Below, piece by piece: positions 39,765 through 50,736 of a stretch of DNA of 64,000 bases (positions are counted from its first letter, which is position 1; each line of letters begins with the position of its first letter). A model generated the notes under the pieces. That model was not told where the DNA came from. It was given only the letters and a program-made list of their open reading frames with translations, and ran no database searches. Where the stretch lies: positions 2,914,001 to 2,978,000 of the forward strand of contig NZ_CP045720.1 in NCBI RefSeq assembly GCF_009646115.1, given 5' to 3'. The DNA is from Pantoea eucalypti. GTDB lineage: Bacteria; Pseudomonadota; Gammaproteobacteria; Enterobacterales; Enterobacteriaceae. A program made the translations under genes and the position numbers.

Positions 39765-42572
39765 TTAATTAACGTTCAGCGCGTCATTAACCAGGTCTTG
39801 CTGCTGTTGTTGGTGTACGGACATGTAACCCACGGCCGGTGAGGCGGAGGCCGGGCGGCCTGCATAACGTAAAGTGGCACCAAATGGCACAACTTCACGG
39901 AAATGATGCTGGCTGCAGTACCAGGCGCCCTGATTCAGTGGCTCTTCCTGACACCAGACAAAATCCTGTACGTGAGAATACGCTTTCAATGCTTCCTGAA
40001 CCGCTTGATGCGGGAACGGATAAAGCTGTTCGATGCGCACGATAGCCACATCGGTCTGCTCATTTTTACGACGCTGCTCAAGCAGGTCGTAATACACTTT
40101 ACCGGAGCACAGTACGACGCGTTTAACGCCCTGCGGATCCAGATCATCGACTTCACCAATCGCAGGCTGGAAGCTGCCATTCGCCAGTTCATCCAGCGTG
40201 GAAATAGCCAGCGGATGGCGCAGCAGAGATTTTGGTGACATCACAATCAGTGGACGACGCATACCGCGCAGCGCCTGACGACGCAGCATATGGTAAACCT
40301 GTGCGGGTGTAGACGGCACGCAAACCTGCATGTTCTGCTCAGCGCAAAGTTGCAGATAACGCTCCAGACGCGCAGAGGAGTGCTCCGGGCCCTGACCTTC
40401 ATAACCGTGCGGCAGCAGCATCACCAGGCCACACATACGGCCCCATTTCTGCTCACCGGAACTGATGAACTGGTCAATAACAACCTGTGCACCGTTGGCG
40501 AAGTCACCAAACTGCGCTTCCCAGATGGTCAGGATGCGCGGCTCTGCGGTGGCGTAGCCATATTCAAAGGCCAGTACCGCCTCTTCTGACAGCACGGAGT
40601 CCCACACTTTGAACTGACCCTGACCACTGTGCACATGATGCAGAGGGGTATAGGTTGAGCCGTTCGCCTGGTTATGAACCACCGCATGACGGTGGAAGAA
40701 AGTACCGCGACCGGTATCTTCGCCCGACAGGCGAACCGGAATACCTTCATCAACCAGCGTGGCGTAGGCAAGGTTTTCCGCGCCGCCCCAGTCGAAGGCC
40801 TTTTCGCCTTCAGCCATCAGACGACGGTCGTTATAAATCTTGGCAACACGCGACTGCACTTCCACCTCTTCAGGCACCTGGCTGATACGCAGCGCCAGTT
40901 CCTTCAGACGTTTCATGTCGACCTGCGCCGGATAAGGCTCATCCCACTCATGATTCAGGTAAGGTGACCAGGTAAAGGAGTGGAGACTCATTGGACGCCA
41001 TTCCGGCACCACGCACTCGCCCGCATCCAGCGCGTCACGGTAGAGATTGACCATTTCGGTCGCATCTTCCTGCGTGGCAACGGCTTCACCTTCCAGACGG
41101 TCGGCGTAGATTTTGCGCGGCGTCGGGTGTTTTTTGATTTTCTGATACATCAGCGGCTGGGTCGCACTTGGCTCATCCGCCTCGTTGTGACCATGACGGC
41201 GATAGCAGACCAGATCGATAAACACATCACGCTTAAAGGTGTTGCGGTAATCGAGCGCCAGACGGGTTACAAACGCGACCGCTTCCGGATCGTCAGCATT
41301 GACATGGAAAATCGGTGCCAGCACCATTTTGCCGATGTCGGTGCAGTAAGGGGTTGAGCGCGCATCTTTCGGGTTGGACGTTGTAAAGCCAACCTGGTTG
41401 TTGATAACGATGCGAACCGTACCACCCACTTCATAACCGCGCGCCTGTGACATGTTCAGGGTTTCCTGAACCACGCCCTGACCAATCACGGCCGCATCAC
41501 CATGAATGGTGATCGGTAAAACTTTATTGCTGGCTGGCTCATCCAGACGATCCAGACGGGCACGCACAGAACCCATAACCACCGGGCTGACGATCTCCAG
41601 GTGTGACGGGTTAAACGCCAGCGCCAGGTGAACCAGGCCGCCTTCGGTTTCCACGTCAGAGGAGAAGCCCATGTGGTACTTCACGTCACCGGTGCCCAGA
41701 TGTTCTTTATGCTTACCGGCGAACTCGTCGAACAGATCCTGCGGCTTTTTGCCCAGCACGTTGATCAGCACGTTGAGACGACCACGGTGCGCCATACCCA
41801 GTACCACTTCACGGGTACCGCTCTTGCCAGCGTGACGAATCATTTCGCGCAGCATCGGAACCAGCGCATCGCCGCCTTCCAGCGAGAAGCGTTTGGCACC
41901 CGGGAATTTCGCCCCAAGGTATTTTTCCAGCCCTTCTGCCGCAGTCAGCTCTTTCAGGAAACCTTTTTTCTCTTCGTTGCTGAACGCTGCACGGCCCGCA
42001 ACCGACTCAAGACGCTGCTGGATCCAGCGTTTTTCATCGGTGTTGTTGATGTGCATATATTCTGCACCAATCGAGCCGCAGTAAGTCTGCGTCAGCGCCT
42101 GGAAGAGATCGGCCAGCTTCATGGTGTCTTTGCCAATGGCAAATGAACCTACGTTAAAGCTTTCCTGAAAATCGGCCTCGGTCAGGTCGTGAAAAGCGGG
42201 ATCGAGATCGGCGACACGGTCCTGTTTCCACAGGCCGAGCGGATCAAGATTGGCATGCTGATGACCGCGGAAACGAAACGCGTTAATTAGCTGCAGCACT
42301 TTCACTTGCTTGGAGTTGGTTTCCGGATCGGAGACAGATGAGGTGTAACGAGATGCATCTTTCGCCAGGCGACGGAAGTACTCACGTGTGGTGGAGTGAA
42401 ACTGCTCAGGTTTCATTCCGGTGCCCGGTAACTGCTGGAACATCGAGCGCCACACTGCATCGACAGAGTCAGGATCGGTCAGGAAATCCTCATAGAGCTG
42501 CTCTATGTAAGACTGATTCGCGCCGGCCAGCCAGGAAGAGTCCAGCCAGGGCTTCATCGCGCTGTTCTGCAT
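39765..42572 (-). CDS. sucA: 2-oxoglutarate dehydrogenase E1 component SucA
   Basis: Thiamine-diphosphate-dependent decarboxylase of the 2-oxoglutarate dehydrogenase complex. 935 residues. The N-terminal E2-binding segment MQNSAMKPWLDSSWLAGANQSYIEQLYEDFL, GMAHRGRLNVLINVLGK (about 255-275), the ThDP-binding HGDAAVIGQGVVQETLNMS and the C-terminal GYEGQGPEHSSARLERYLQL are all present. It follows sdhB by about 200 bases in the same direction. Confidence 0.97.
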   Translation of the reverse strand: MQNSAMKPWLDSSWLAGANQSYIEQLYEDFLTDPDSVDAVWRSMFQQLPGTGMKPEQFHSTTREYFRRLAKDASRYTSSVSDPETNSKQVKVLQLINAFRFRGHQHANLDPLGLWKQDRVADLDPAFHDLTEADFQESFNVGSFAIGKDTMKLADLFQALTQTYCGSIGAEYMHINNTDEKRWIQQRLESVAGRAAFSNEEKKGFLKELTAAEGLEKYLGAKFPGAKRFSLEGGDALVPMLREMIRHAGKSGTREVVLGMAHRGRLNVLINVLGKKPQDLFDEFAGKHKEHLGTGDVKYHMGFSSDVETEGGLVHLALAFNPSHLEIVSPVVMGSVRARLDRLDEPASNKVLPITIHGDAAVIGQGVVQETLNMSQARGYEVGGTVRIVINNQVGFTTSNPKDARSTPYCTDIGKMVLAPIFHVNADDPEAVAFVTRLALDYRNTFKRDVFIDLVCYRRHGHNEADEPSATQPLMYQKIKKHPTPRKIYADRLEGEAVATQEDATEMVNLYRDALDAGECVVPEWRPMSLHSFTWSPYLNHEWDEPYPAQVDMKRLKELALRISQVPEEVEVQSRVAKIYNDRRLMAEGEKAFDWGGAENLAYATLVDEGIPVRLSGEDTGRGTFFHRHAVVHNQANGSTYTPLHHVHSGQGQFKVWDSVLSEEAVLAFEYGYATAEPRILTIWEAQFGDFANGAQVVIDQFISSGEQKWGRMCGLVMLLPHGYEGQGPEHSSARLERYLQLCAEQNMQVCVPSTPAQVYHMLRRQALRGMRRPLIVMSPKSLLRHPLAISTLDELANGSFQPAIGEVDDLDPQGVKRVVLCSGKVYYDLLEQRRKNEQTDVAIVRIEQLYPFPHQAVQEALKAYSHVQDFVWCQEEPLNQGAWYCSQHHFREVVPFGATLRYAGRPASASPAVGYMSVHQQQQQDLVNDALNVN

Positions 42573-42741
42573 TGTGATCCCTTAAGCATTGCTATGCTTT
42601 TTTGAGGTTTCATTTGTTGCCGCTTTCGCGGTTTGCCGTAGTGAGTTCAGCGATACGAGCACTTTGCGCAGCGCGCGTGGCCCGTAAGGGAACCTTTGTA
42701 AACGTGGTAGTCACCGCGCTTACAGAGGCTTCCGTAAAACA

Positions 42742-42762
42742 CCGGGAACCTGAGGTTCCCGG
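42742..42762 (-). other. perfect hairpin between sdhB and sucA
   Basis: CCGGGAACC-TCA-GGTTCCCGG on the transcript strand, a nine-base-pair stem with a three-base loop, 11 bases after the sdhB stop, followed by TGTTTTACGG. It could be a partial terminator or an mRNA-stabilising hairpin that sets the sdh to suc ratio. Confidence 0.6.
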
Positions 42763-42772
42763 CGGAGATAAC

Positions 42773-43489
42773 TTATGCGCCGCGCTGCAGCAGCATCGAC
42801 TTGATATGGCCGATGGCGCGCGTCGGGTTAAGCCCTTTCGGACAGACACTCACACAGTTCATGATGCTGTGGCAGCGGAATACGCTGAAAGCATCATTCA
42901 GATTGTCGAGACGCGCTTCGGTTTCCGTGTCGCGGCTGTCAATCAGGAAGCGGTATGCTGCCAGCAGGCCAGCAGGACCGATGAACTTCTCAGGGTTCCA
43001 CCAGAAAGATGGGCATGAGGTTGAGCAGCAGGCACAGAGAATACATTCATACAAACCATCCAGGTGTTCGCGCTCATCCGGTGACTGCAGATGCTCACGT
43101 GCTGGCGGGTTCTCGCCATCATTCAGCAGGAAAGGCTTAATTTTCTCATACTGTGCATAAAACTGGCTCATGTCTACGACAAGGTCACGCACTACCGGTA
43201 AACCTGGCAGCGGACGGATAACAATTTTCTGTTTGCCGTTGCCCAATGCCGAGACGGGCGTAATACAGGCCAGTCCGTTTTTACCGTTCATGTTGAGGCC
43301 ATCAGAGCCGCAGACGCCTTCGCGGCAGGAGCGACGAAACGCCAGCGTTGGATCTTTCTCTTTCAGGCGAATCAGCGCATCCAGTAGCATCATGTCGCGA
43401 CCGTCTTCCGACTCCAGGGTGTAATCCTGCATGCGCGGCTTGTCATCGACGTCCGGATTGTAGCGATAAATTGAAAACTCAAGTCTCAT
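42773..43489 (-). CDS. sdhB: succinate dehydrogenase iron-sulfur subunit SdhB
   Basis: Electron-transfer subunit with [2Fe-2S], [4Fe-4S] and [3Fe-4S] centres. 238 residues. Cluster cysteines are in SCREGVCGSDG...LAC (about 55-75), CILCACCSTSCPSFWW (about 149-160) and CHSIMNCVSVCPKGLNP (about 206-222). Last of sdhCDAB. Confidence 0.98.
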   Translation of the reverse strand: MRLEFSIYRYNPDVDDKPRMQDYTLESEDGRDMMLLDALIRLKEKDPTLAFRRSCREGVCGSDGLNMNGKNGLACITPVSALGNGKQKIVIRPLPGLPVVRDLVVDMSQFYAQYEKIKPFLLNDGENPPAREHLQSPDEREHLDGLYECILCACCSTSCPSFWWNPEKFIGPAGLLAAYRFLIDSRDTETEARLDNLNDAFSVFRCHSIMNCVSVCPKGLNPTRAIGHIKSMLLQRGA

Positions 43490-43503
43490 GATCGTCTCCG
43501 AAA

Positions 43504-45270
43504 TTAGTAGGTACGCACTTTCGGCGGGAACGCCGCGCGCAGTTTCGGCTGCATGTTCACCTCACGGCGCGTCATGCTTTCGGTTTCCGGGACATAAAGA
43601 CTGTGGCACAGCCAGTTTTCATCATCACGATCCGGGAAGTCGAAGCGACTGTGTGCACCGCGGCTCTCGGTGCGATAGTTAGCCGCTACCGCCGTGGCAA
43701 AAGCCGTCTCCATCAGGTTATCCAGCTCCAGGCACTCAATACGCTGCGTATTGAAATCTGGTGAGCGGTCATCCAGACGCGCTGACTTCAGACGCTCGCG
43801 AATCTCTTTCAGCTCTTCCAGACCCTGCGCCATTGCGTCACCTTCGCGGAATACAGAGAAGTTGTTCTGCATGCAGCGTTGCAGCGCTTTACGAATCTCA
43901 ACCGGATCTTCGCCGGTGGTGTTGTTTTCCCAGCGATTGAAGCGCGCCATCGCCACGGCGATCTCATCTTCAGAAGCATCGCGCAGGTCGCCCTGCTCTT
44001 TGATACTCTCCAGCAGATGCAGACCGGCTGCACGGCCAAAGACCACCAGGTCGAGCAGTGAGTTACCGCCCAGACGGTTGGCACCATGGACGGATACGCA
44101 GGCAATTTCACCGACAGCGAACAGGCCTGGAATCACCACATCTTCGCCCTGCTCATTCACGCGCAGTGCCTGACCGGTCACTTTGGTCGGAATACCGCCC
44201 ATCATGTAGTGGCAGGTTGGAATAACCGGAATCGGCTCTTTAATCGGGTCAGCATGGGCAAAGGTACGAGACAGCTCAAGGATGCCTGGCAGACGTGACT
44301 CAAGCACCTCTTTACCGAGGTGATCCAGTTTCAGCTTCAGATGCGGACCCCACGGGCCATCACAGCCGCGACCTTCACGAATTTCAATCATCATTGAGCG
44401 CGCAACCACGTCGCGGCCCGCCAGATCTTTGGCATTTGGCGCATAACGCTCCATGAAGCGTTCGCCATGTTTGTTAAGCAGATAGCCGCCTTCACCACGA
44501 CAGCCCTCTGTGACCAGCACGCCCGCACCGGCGATACCGGTTGGGTGGAACTGCCACATCTCCATATCCTGCACCGGCACGCCCGCACGCAGTGCCATAC
44601 CGACGCCGTCACCGGTGTTGATATGCGCATTGGTGGTGGACTGGTAAATACGGCCTGCACCGCCGGTTGCCAGAATGGTCGCTTTCGCTTTGAAATAAAC
44701 GGTTTCGCCGGTTTCGATGCAGATTGCGGTACATCCGACGACTGCGCCATCGGCATTTTTCACCAGATCCAGTGCATACCACTCAGAGAAGATGGTGGTT
44801 TTGTTTTTCAGGTTCTGCTGATAAAGCGTGTGCAGCAACGCATGACCAGTACGGTCAGCTGCGGCCGCGGTACGTGCCGCCTGCTCGCCACCGAAATTCT
44901 TCGACTGACCACCAAACGGACGCTGATAAACACGACCATCTTCCAGACGCGAGAAAGGCAGGCCCATGTGCTCCAGTTCCAGAATCGCTTCCGGGCCGGT
45001 TTTGCACATATATTCAATCGCGTCCTGGTCACCGATATAGTCGGACCCTTTGACGGTGTCGTACATATGCCATTCCCAGTTATCTTCATGGGTATTACCC
45101 AGCGCAACGGTAATACCGCCCTGCGCAGATACTGTGTGGGAACGGGTCGGGAAAACTTTAGATAACAGAGCGCAGGTCTGGCCGCCCTGGGAGATTTGCA
45201 GTGCGGCCCGCATTCCTGCGCCACCTGCGCCGATTACCACGGCATCGAACTCTCTGATTGGCAAACTCAT
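43504..45270 (-). CDS. sdhA: succinate dehydrogenase flavoprotein subunit SdhA
   Basis: Oxidises succinate to fumarate with covalently bound FAD. 588 residues. The dinucleotide motif [14 protein letters not shown] (11-24), FAD-linking H45 in [11 protein letters not shown] and the catalytic [16 protein letters not shown] region with Arg (about 286) are visible. Starts directly at the sdhD stop with no gap. Confidence 0.98.
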   Translation of the reverse strand: MSLPIREFDAVVIGAGGAGMRAALQISQGGQTCALLSKVFPTRSHTVSAQGGITVALGNTHEDNWEWHMYDTVKGSDYIGDQDAIEYMCKTGPEAILELEHMGLPFSRLEDGRVYQRPFGGQSKNFGGEQAARTAAAADRTGHALLHTLYQQNLKNKTTIFSEWYALDLVKNADGAVVGCTAICIETGETVYFKAKATILATGGAGRIYQSTTNAHINTGDGVGMALRAGVPVQDMEMWQFHPTGIAGAGVLVTEGCRGEGGYLLNKHGERFMERYAPNAKDLAGRDVVARSMMIEIREGRGCDGPWGPHLKLKLDHLGKEVLESRLPGILELSRTFAHADPIKEPIPVIPTCHYMMGGIPTKVTGQALRVNEQGEDVVIPGLFAVGEIACVSVHGANRLGGNSLLDLVVFGRAAGLHLLESIKEQGDLRDASEDEIAVAMARFNRWENNTTGEDPVEIRKALQRCMQNNFSVFREGDAMAQGLEELKEIRERLKSARLDDRSPDFNTQRIECLELDNLMETAFATAVAANYRTESRGAHSRFDFPDRDDENWLCHSLYVPETESMTRREVNMQPKLRAAFPPKVRTY

Positions 45271-45618
45271 TTACACACCCCACACCACAACAAAGCCATA
45301 AATCGCATACCACAACAGCGCCACGACAATCACAAACTGCAACAGCAAGCGAACCGGCAGCGATTTGACGTAGTCTGTTAACACCTGCCACATCCCGATC
45401 CAGCCGTGGACCAGAATGGAGAACAGCGTCAGCAGCGTGAACACTTTGGTGAATGCGGACGCGAAGAAGCCACGCCACAGGTCATAGGTCAGCGTGTCTG
45501 TCATCACAACAAAACCGAGGATGTAGACGATGTAGAGCGTAATGAGGATTGCCGTTGCCCGCAGCAGCAGCCAGTCCTGAATGCCGTTGCGACCCAACGC
45601 GGATGCATTGCTTACCAT
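45271..45618 (-). CDS. sdhD: succinate dehydrogenase membrane anchor subunit SdhD
   Basis: 115 residues, three membrane helices. [23 protein letters not shown] contains the haem b ligand histidine (about 71) and WQVLTDYVK is part of the quinone site. Overlaps sdhC by seven bases. Confidence 0.96.
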   Translation of the reverse strand: MVSNASALGRNGIQDWLLLRATAILITLYIVYILGFVVMTDTLTYDLWRGFFASAFTKVFTLLTLFSILVHGWIGMWQVLTDYVKSLPVRLLLQFVIVVALLWYAIYGFVVVWGV

Positions 45619-46001
45619 ACGAGGACTCCCGCCAGAATTGCCAGCACGACAGTGATCACAAAAGTCATATGAGCGGAACGCTTACCTGATTCCAGCGTTT
45701 CGGCCAGATAACCAAAATCCATCAACATATGACGAATCCCGCTCACCGCGTGATAGGCCAGCGCCGTTAAAATGCCCCACATGATGAACTTCGCGAAGAA
45801 GCCGTCCATGATGGATGCAGCGTGCTGGAAACCTTCAGGAGAAGAGAGAGAGAGACCGAGTAGCCACAGCAGGATGCCAATAGCAACCAATGTGATTACG
45901 CCGGAGACGCGGTGAAGAATGGACGTTATTGCAGTAACGGGAAACCGGATCGTCGAGAGATCCAAGTTGACAGGTCTTTGTTTTTTCACGGTTTTGCCCA
46001 C
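45612..46001 (-). CDS. sdhC: succinate dehydrogenase cytochrome b556 subunit SdhC
   Basis: 129 residues, three helices; [16 protein letters not shown] carries the quinone-site residues and the conserved [15 protein letters not shown] segment the haem ligand histidine (about 84). The frame is open to 46052, but GTG 46001 ([15 protein letters not shown]) gives exactly the E. coli length; a second GTG four codons on is also possible. First gene of sdhCDAB-sucABCD. Confidence 0.95.
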   Translation of the reverse strand: MGKTVKKQRPVNLDLSTIRFPVTAITSILHRVSGVITLVAIGILLWLLGLSLSSPEGFQHAASIMDGFFAKFIMWGILTALAYHAVSGIRHMLMDFGYLAETLESGKRSAHMTFVITVVLAILAGVLVW

Positions 46002-46634
46002 ACAGCTCTTTTTTATTTTGCTTCCTCCGGACCTGAGGCGGAGTCTAATCACAACGCGTGGCAGACTTTAACCGTCACCAATAAAGCAACATCCAGTGTT
46101 AATTGACGCGGTAGTAAACGCTGGGTGGCTCCTGGTGTCAGGGTGTTCCGGAGACCTGCCTGGAGTATAGGAGGATCACATTCTGATTACAATTCCCCTA
46201 CAAACTCTTTGGTATATTTTAGGTAGAACAGTGATCATACTCACGATTTTCACAATTGATACAATTTTAATTATCTGATTTGACAATAGTTCAACAATTC
46301 AGTTACAAACTAAGCCTATAAATTCCTATGATGCACAAAAGTTATGGGGATACACTTTCCCCTAAGCGCAAGTTATGTAACATTGCGATAATGAGCTTTA
46401 AAAAGCATCAGGTTATTGGTTACCAAGAAGTTATGTCCTGACCGGATCTTTAACAACCGCGATATGCAGCATGTCCATGGCTCACCGGTTCCCGCTGGGA
46501 ACGCGCCGCTCACTCTGTACCCTGCACCCGCTTTATCCCCGCAGAGTGATACTGTGTAGTTTTGCCAACCGCAACATGAACGCGTTTCAGGTGTCTAAAG
46601 ATCCTTACCTACATAAGGCGCTATGGAGACGAAA
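46002..46634. promoter_or_regulatory. sdhC-gltA divergent regulatory region
   Basis: About 630 bases without a gene, AT-rich between 46180 and 46440. AGTGA-N6-TCACG at 46230-46245 is a fair CRP site (eight of ten core bases). In E. coli this region carries the CRP- and ArcA-controlled sdh and gltA promoters and long leaders; the same is expected here. Exact promoters were not assigned. Confidence 0.6.
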
Positions 46635-47918
46635 ATGACAGATAAAAAATTAACGCTAACCCTGCAAGATGGAACATCTATTGAACTGGACGTGCTGAAA
46701 GGTACGCTGGGCCAGGATGTGGTTGATGTCCGCGCTCTGGGTTCAAGTGGCCTGTTCACCTTCGATCCCGGTTTTACGTCTACTGCGTCCTGCGAATCTG
46801 CCATCACCTTTATTGATGGTGATGAAGGTATCCTGCTGCACCGTGGTTTCCCTATTTCTGAGCTGGCGACCCACTCTAACTACCTGGAAGTCTGCTACAT
46901 TCTGCTGAATGGCGAAGCACCGAACCAGAAACAGTTTGATGAGTTCCGCACCACTGTTACCCGCCACACCATGATTCATGAGCAGATTACCCGCCTGTTC
47001 CACGGCTTCCGTCGTGACTCACATCCGATGGCGGTAATGTGCGGTGTTACGGGTGCTCTGGCTGCGTTTTACCACGATTCGCTGGATGTAAACATTGAGC
47101 GCCACCGCGAAATCGCGGCATTCCGTCTGCTTTCCAAAATGCCGACCATGGCAGCAATGTGTTACAAATATTCTATCGGCCAGCCATTTGTTTATCCTCG
47201 CAACGACCTCTCCTATGCCGGTAACTTCCTGCACATGATGTTTGCTACCCCATGCGAAGAGTACAAAGTGAATCCGGTCCTGGAACGCGCGATGGACCGC
47301 ATTTTGATCCTGCATGCTGACCATGAGCAGAACGCCTCTACGTCGACCGTACGTACCGCCGGTTCAAGCGGCGCGAACCCGTTTGCCTGTATCGCCGCCG
47401 GGATCGCCTCTCTGTGGGGGCCGGCGCACGGCGGTGCCAACGAAGCGACCCTGCGTATGCTGGAAGAGATCAGCACCGTCGAGCACATCCCGGAATTTGT
47501 TAAGCGCGCCAAAGACAAAAATGACTCATTCCGTCTGATGGGCTTTGGTCACCGCGTGTATAAAAACTACGATCCACGCGCAACCGTGATGCGAGATACC
47601 TGCCATGAAGTGCTGAATGAGCTGGGTATGAAGGATGACCTGCTGGAAGTGGCGATGGAGCTGGAACACATTGCGCTGAACGACCCGTACTTTATCGAGC
47701 GTAAACTCTATCCAAACGTGGACTTCTACTCCGGTATCATTCTGAAAGCGATGGGTATTCCATCCTCCATGTTTACGGTGATCTTCGCGATGGCCCGTAC
47801 TGTTGGCTGGATTGCACACTGGAAAGAGATGCACGACGAAGGCATGAAGATTGCCCGTCCGCGTCAGCTCTACACCGGTTATACCGAGCGCGAATTCAGT
47901 TCACAGCTGAAGAAGTAA
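46635..47918 (+). CDS. gltA: citrate synthase GltA (type II)
   Basis: Condenses acetyl-CoA and oxaloacetate at the entry of the TCA cycle. 427 residues, identical in length to the E. coli hexameric enzyme. ATG 46635 follows GGAG by six bases and aligns with the E. coli start; an earlier in-frame ATG at 46623 is unlikely. Active-site segments are [28 protein letters not shown] (His about 265), [14 protein letters not shown] (His about 306) and NVDFYSG (Asp about 363). Confidence 0.97.
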   Translation: MTDKKLTLTLQDGTSIELDVLKGTLGQDVVDVRALGSSGLFTFDPGFTSTASCESAITFIDGDEGILLHRGFPISELATHSNYLEVCYILLNGEAPNQKQFDEFRTTVTRHTMIHEQITRLFHGFRRDSHPMAVMCGVTGALAAFYHDSLDVNIERHREIAAFRLLSKMPTMAAMCYKYSIGQPFVYPRNDLSYAGNFLHMMFATPCEEYKVNPVLERAMDRILILHADHEQNASTSTVRTAGSSGANPFACIAAGIASLWGPAHGGANEATLRMLEEISTVEHIPEFVKRAKDKNDSFRLMGFGHRVYKNYDPRATVMRDTCHEVLNELGMKDDLLEVAMELEHIALNDPYFIERKLYPNVDFYSGIILKAMGIPSSMFTVIFAMARTVGWIAHWKEMHDEGMKIARPRQLYTGYTEREFSSQLKK

Positions 47919-47928
47919 GATTCGGAGG

Positions 47929-47944
47929 GCGGAGATTTCTCCGC
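47929..47944 (+). terminator. weak hairpin after gltA
   Basis: GCGGAGA-TT-TCTCCGC, ten bases after the gltA stop, followed by TTGATGTTGCTT. The T-tract is poor; the long repeat element further on contains a better terminator-like hairpin. Confidence 0.4.
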
Positions 47945-47991
47945 TTGATGTTGCTTAAAAACCGGGGGCGGTTGGCTGTGATACCGCGCCT

Positions 47992-48182
47992 GCGCAGAGA
48001 ACATGGTCAGATCGGAAAGACGCAAAAGCCGTCATCCATGACACGCTCGGCCCGCGCGATTACGCACCTCATCCGAGAGGTGCGCCCGTTTCCGGGCCAA
48101 CGCTTTGCGTTGTTCAAAAACGCTCCCGGCGTTTTTGTCCATGGCGCGGGACGCTTTCCTCCTCTGACCGTGTTCCCTGCGC
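47992..48182 (-). repeat. dispersed palindromic intergenic element, copy 3 (long form, inverted)
   Basis: Same family as copy 1, in opposite orientation. Ends GCGCAGAGAACATGGTCAGATCGG-like (left) and TCTGACCGTGTTCCCTGCGC (right). It contains the hairpin AAAAACGC-tcccg-GCGTTTTT (48116-48136) and the GCACCTC/GAGGTGC hairpin. It lies between convergent gltA and nei and occupies most of the 347-base gap there. Confidence 0.87.
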
Positions 48183-48265
48183 GTTAAGCTATTTTATTGC
48201 TATAAGATTCACACGGGCCTGGCTCTGTCAGCCGTAAGAGCATTTTACCCTTTTGACTTTACTGT

Positions 48266-49054
48266 CTATCTCTGACACCCCGGACACCAGTAAAACGGCC
48301 GTGATGACAGCGTGCCCTTCTCAATCGCCGTGCCACAGCGCCGGCATTCTTTGCCCTGCCGATGAAACACCTCAAACTGAAACGCCGCTTCCTCATGATA
48401 TTTCTTCATGGTCCCTCGCATCCGATAGGCATGACGCGGCACTGACAGCAGCGCCTCGCTGAAAGCAGTCAGCTGATCGTCACTGAGATCCTGCGCCCGA
48501 TGATTTGGCAGCAACTGCGCCAGCCAGAGAATCTCGGCACGCAGATAGTTTCCCAGCCCGGCCAGAAAAGCCTGATCCAGCAGCAGACCACTGAACTGAC
48601 GCCGCCGAAAACGGGGTGACAGCAGCCGCTCTCGCACCTCTTCAACCGTCAGCGCGCTGTTCAGCACATCCGGTCCGATGCGGGTCAGAAACGGATGTGC
48701 CGCCAGCGTATCAGCGTTAAGCAGTTCAATATCTGACGCGCTGTAAAGCAGAATCGCTTTACCCTTTGTAGCAAGCCGCACCCGCAACTGACGCGTGGTA
48801 TTGAGTTCGGTATCGGGTTTCACAATACGCCAGACACCATAAAGCTGATTATGACTGTAGAGCGTCAGACCATTGCTGAAATGAGTCAGCAGCGCTTTAC
48901 CCCGCGTCTCAATCGCCTGCACCTGCTCACCAATCAGTGAAGGTTCATAGGTCTTGAGCTGAGGAAACGCAAACCACGCTTCCGTTAAGGGCTGACCCAC
49001 AATGGCGGCTTCAAGCTTATCCGCCACGCGGCGAATTTCCGGTCCTTCTGGCAT
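48266..49054 (-). CDS. nei: endonuclease VIII Nei
   Basis: Base-excision glycosylase/AP lyase for oxidised pyrimidines. 262 residues, Fpg/Nei family: catalytic N-terminus MPEGPEIRR (P2, E3 after Met removal), K53 in RGKALLTHF, a helix-two-turn-helix ([11 protein letters not shown]) and a C-terminal zinc finger [11 protein letters not shown]...WCPGCQR. Eleven bases after pcp, so it is probably read through from the 5-oxoproline operon. Confidence 0.96.
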   Translation of the reverse strand: MPEGPEIRRVADKLEAAIVGQPLTEAWFAFPQLKTYEPSLIGEQVQAIETRGKALLTHFSNGLTLYSHNQLYGVWRIVKPDTELNTTRQLRVRLATKGKAILLYSASDIELLNADTLAAHPFLTRIGPDVLNSALTVEEVRERLLSPRFRRRQFSGLLLDQAFLAGLGNYLRAEILWLAQLLPNHRAQDLSDDQLTAFSEALLSVPRHAYRMRGTMKKYHEEAAFQFEVFHRQGKECRRCGTAIEKGTLSSRPFYWCPGCQR

Positions 49055-49065
49055 CGTTCTTCCTC

Positions 49066-49713
49066 TTAATGGGTGGCGCCGCCAGCCTGTTTAATATCTT
49101 CGCCGGTCTCCAGCGTCACCTTCACCGCAATCTCCAGCGCCTGAATAATGGTCGCGACCGCCATGCTCGGCGCACCAGGATGTTGCGCTGCCTGTTCAGG
49201 CAGGTAAGGAATATGAATAAAGCCACCCCGCGCCGGACTCCCCTGCTGCTCAAGCCAGTGCAGCAGACCATACATCACCCGATTGCAGGTAAAGGTCCCG
49301 GCGGTCTGTGAGACCGACGCGGGGATCCCCGCGTCGCGCACTGCCGCCACAATCGCTTTGATGGGCAGACGGGAAAAATAGGCTGCCGGGCCGCCTGCCA
49401 CAATCGGTTCGTCTACAGGCCGCTGGCCGGCGTTGTCCGGGATGCGGGCGTCATCGACATTGATACCGATACGTTCCACGGTAATGTCGCTGCGACCGCC
49501 CGCCTGCCCGACTGACACTACCGCGTCCGGTTTAACCTCTTCCAGTGCCTGATTCAGCACATTAAGTACCTCACTGAATACCACCGGCAGCTGTCGGATG
49601 ACGATCGTCGCTCCGCCAATCTTTTTGCCTTCCAGCGCGCGCACCGCTTCCCAGGAGGGATTAATCGTTTCACCGCCAAAGGGTTCAAAAGCGGTCATCA
49701 GGACAGTTTTCAT
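49066..49713 (-). CDS. pcp: pyroglutamyl-peptidase I Pcp
   Basis: Cysteine peptidase that removes N-terminal 5-oxoproline from peptides. 215 residues, C15 family: [17 protein letters not shown] at the start, the catalytic Glu in VERIGIN (about 80), the catalytic Cys in [13 protein letters not shown] (about 143) and the His in [11 protein letters not shown] (about 167). It sits six bases after the DUF979 gene, in one operon with pxpBCA, fitting a supply of 5-oxoproline from peptides. Confidence 0.95.
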   Translation of the reverse strand: MKTVLMTAFEPFGGETINPSWEAVRALEGKKIGGATIVIRQLPVVFSEVLNVLNQALEEVKPDAVVSVGQAGGRSDITVERIGINVDDARIPDNAGQRPVDEPIVAGGPAAYFSRLPIKAIVAAVRDAGIPASVSQTAGTFTCNRVMYGLLHWLEQQGSPARGGFIHIPYLPEQAAQHPGAPSMAVATIIQALEIAVKVTLETGEDIKQAGGATH

Positions 49714-49719
49714 GCAGCC

Positions 49720-50736
49720 TCACAGAAACATCAGGAAATAGAGCAGGAAAATGTTAACGATTAACAGTAGCACACCGGTTGGAATCTGAGCCTTAATGAC
49801 CGCGTTACGATCGGGCAGCTCCAGCAGCGCCGCCGGAACAATATTGAAGTTGGCCGCCATCGGCGTCATCAGCGTGCCGCAGTAACCGGAGAACATACCA
49901 ATCGCCGCCATTACCGCCGGATTTCCGCCGTGCTGCAGCACCAGAATCGGAATGCCAACGCCTGCAGTAATAATCGGAAATGCCGCAAACGCGTTACCCA
50001 TGACCATGGTTAACAGGGCCATCCCGACGGCATAGACGGTGACGGCGATAAAGCGGTTATCCACCGCCAGCCAGGTTTCAGTCAGATGCGAAATAGCACT
50101 GCCTACGCCCGCGGCGGTAAACAGCAGTCCCAGGGTGGCGAGAATCTGTGGCAGGATAAACGCCCAGCCAATTGAATCCAGCAGGCGACGGGTCTCCTGC
50201 ATCGACTGTACCGGTTTTTCATGGGTCAGTTTTAACGCCACCAGCCAGCCAATCACACAGCCGGCCATCATTGAAAACAATGTCACCAGCGTGGCGTGAT
50301 TACCGGGACCGAACACCGCATCCTGCAACCCCGGAATATTGTTGAACGCCAGCACACCGACAACGGTCACAACCGGAATCGCCAGTGCAGGCAGAAACAG
50401 CTTATTCCGCAGACGCTGTGCGCTTGCCTGTTTCTCTTCATTAGTGCGCTGATGATAACGACCCAGCCGGACACCCCCTAAACCCGCAATCAGCGCCATG
50501 ATCACCACAATGACACCGATGGTGATGTGCAGCATTCGGGTGCCCGCCGCGTCCGAGCCCATCAGGCTGCTCATCAGCGCCGTCGTCCAGTCACCGACCA
50601 GAAAAACCAGGCCATATAAGGCCCAGAAGAGCCCGGTGGTAAAGCGACGCGGATTAGCGCGGTCACGCCATGAGAGGATAGCCACCACCAGCAGGATAAT
50701 GCCCGCCAGCCACATCAGATATTGTTGCTGAAACAT
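49720..50736 (-). CDS. DUF979 membrane protein, candidate 5-oxoproline transporter subunit
   Basis: 338-residue protein with about nine or ten hydrophobic helices and few charged loops (MFQQQYLMWLAGIILLVVAIL at the start; AFAAFPIITAGVGIPILV and GYCGTLMTPMAANFNIVPAALL in the second half). I recognise it as a DUF979 protein, always paired with DUF969. Its ATG overlaps the DUF969 stop by one base (TAATG). The neighbours pcp and pxpABC suggest transport of 5-oxoproline or pyroglutamyl peptides; this is inference from context. Confidence 0.8.
   Translation of the reverse strand: MFQQQYLMWLAGIILLVVAILSWRDRANPRRFTTGLFWALYGLVFLVGDWTTALMSSLMGSDAAGTRMLHITIGVIVVIMALIAGLGGVRLGRYHQRTNEEKQASAQRLRNKLFLPALAIPVVTVVGVLAFNNIPGLQDAVFGPGNHATLVTLFSMMAGCVIGWLVALKLTHEKPVQSMQETRRLLDSIGWAFILPQILATLGLLFTAAGVGSAISHLTETWLAVDNRFIAVTVYAVGMALLTMVMGNAFAAFPIITAGVGIPILVLQHGGNPAVMAAIGMFSGYCGTLMTPMAANFNIVPAALLELPDRNAVIKAQIPTGVLLLIVNIFLLYFLMFL

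Noticed and set aside
47945..48187. 80-residue frame after gltA
   Set aside because: Covers repeat copy 3 only; the similar frame in copy 1 is in another phase and ends differently.
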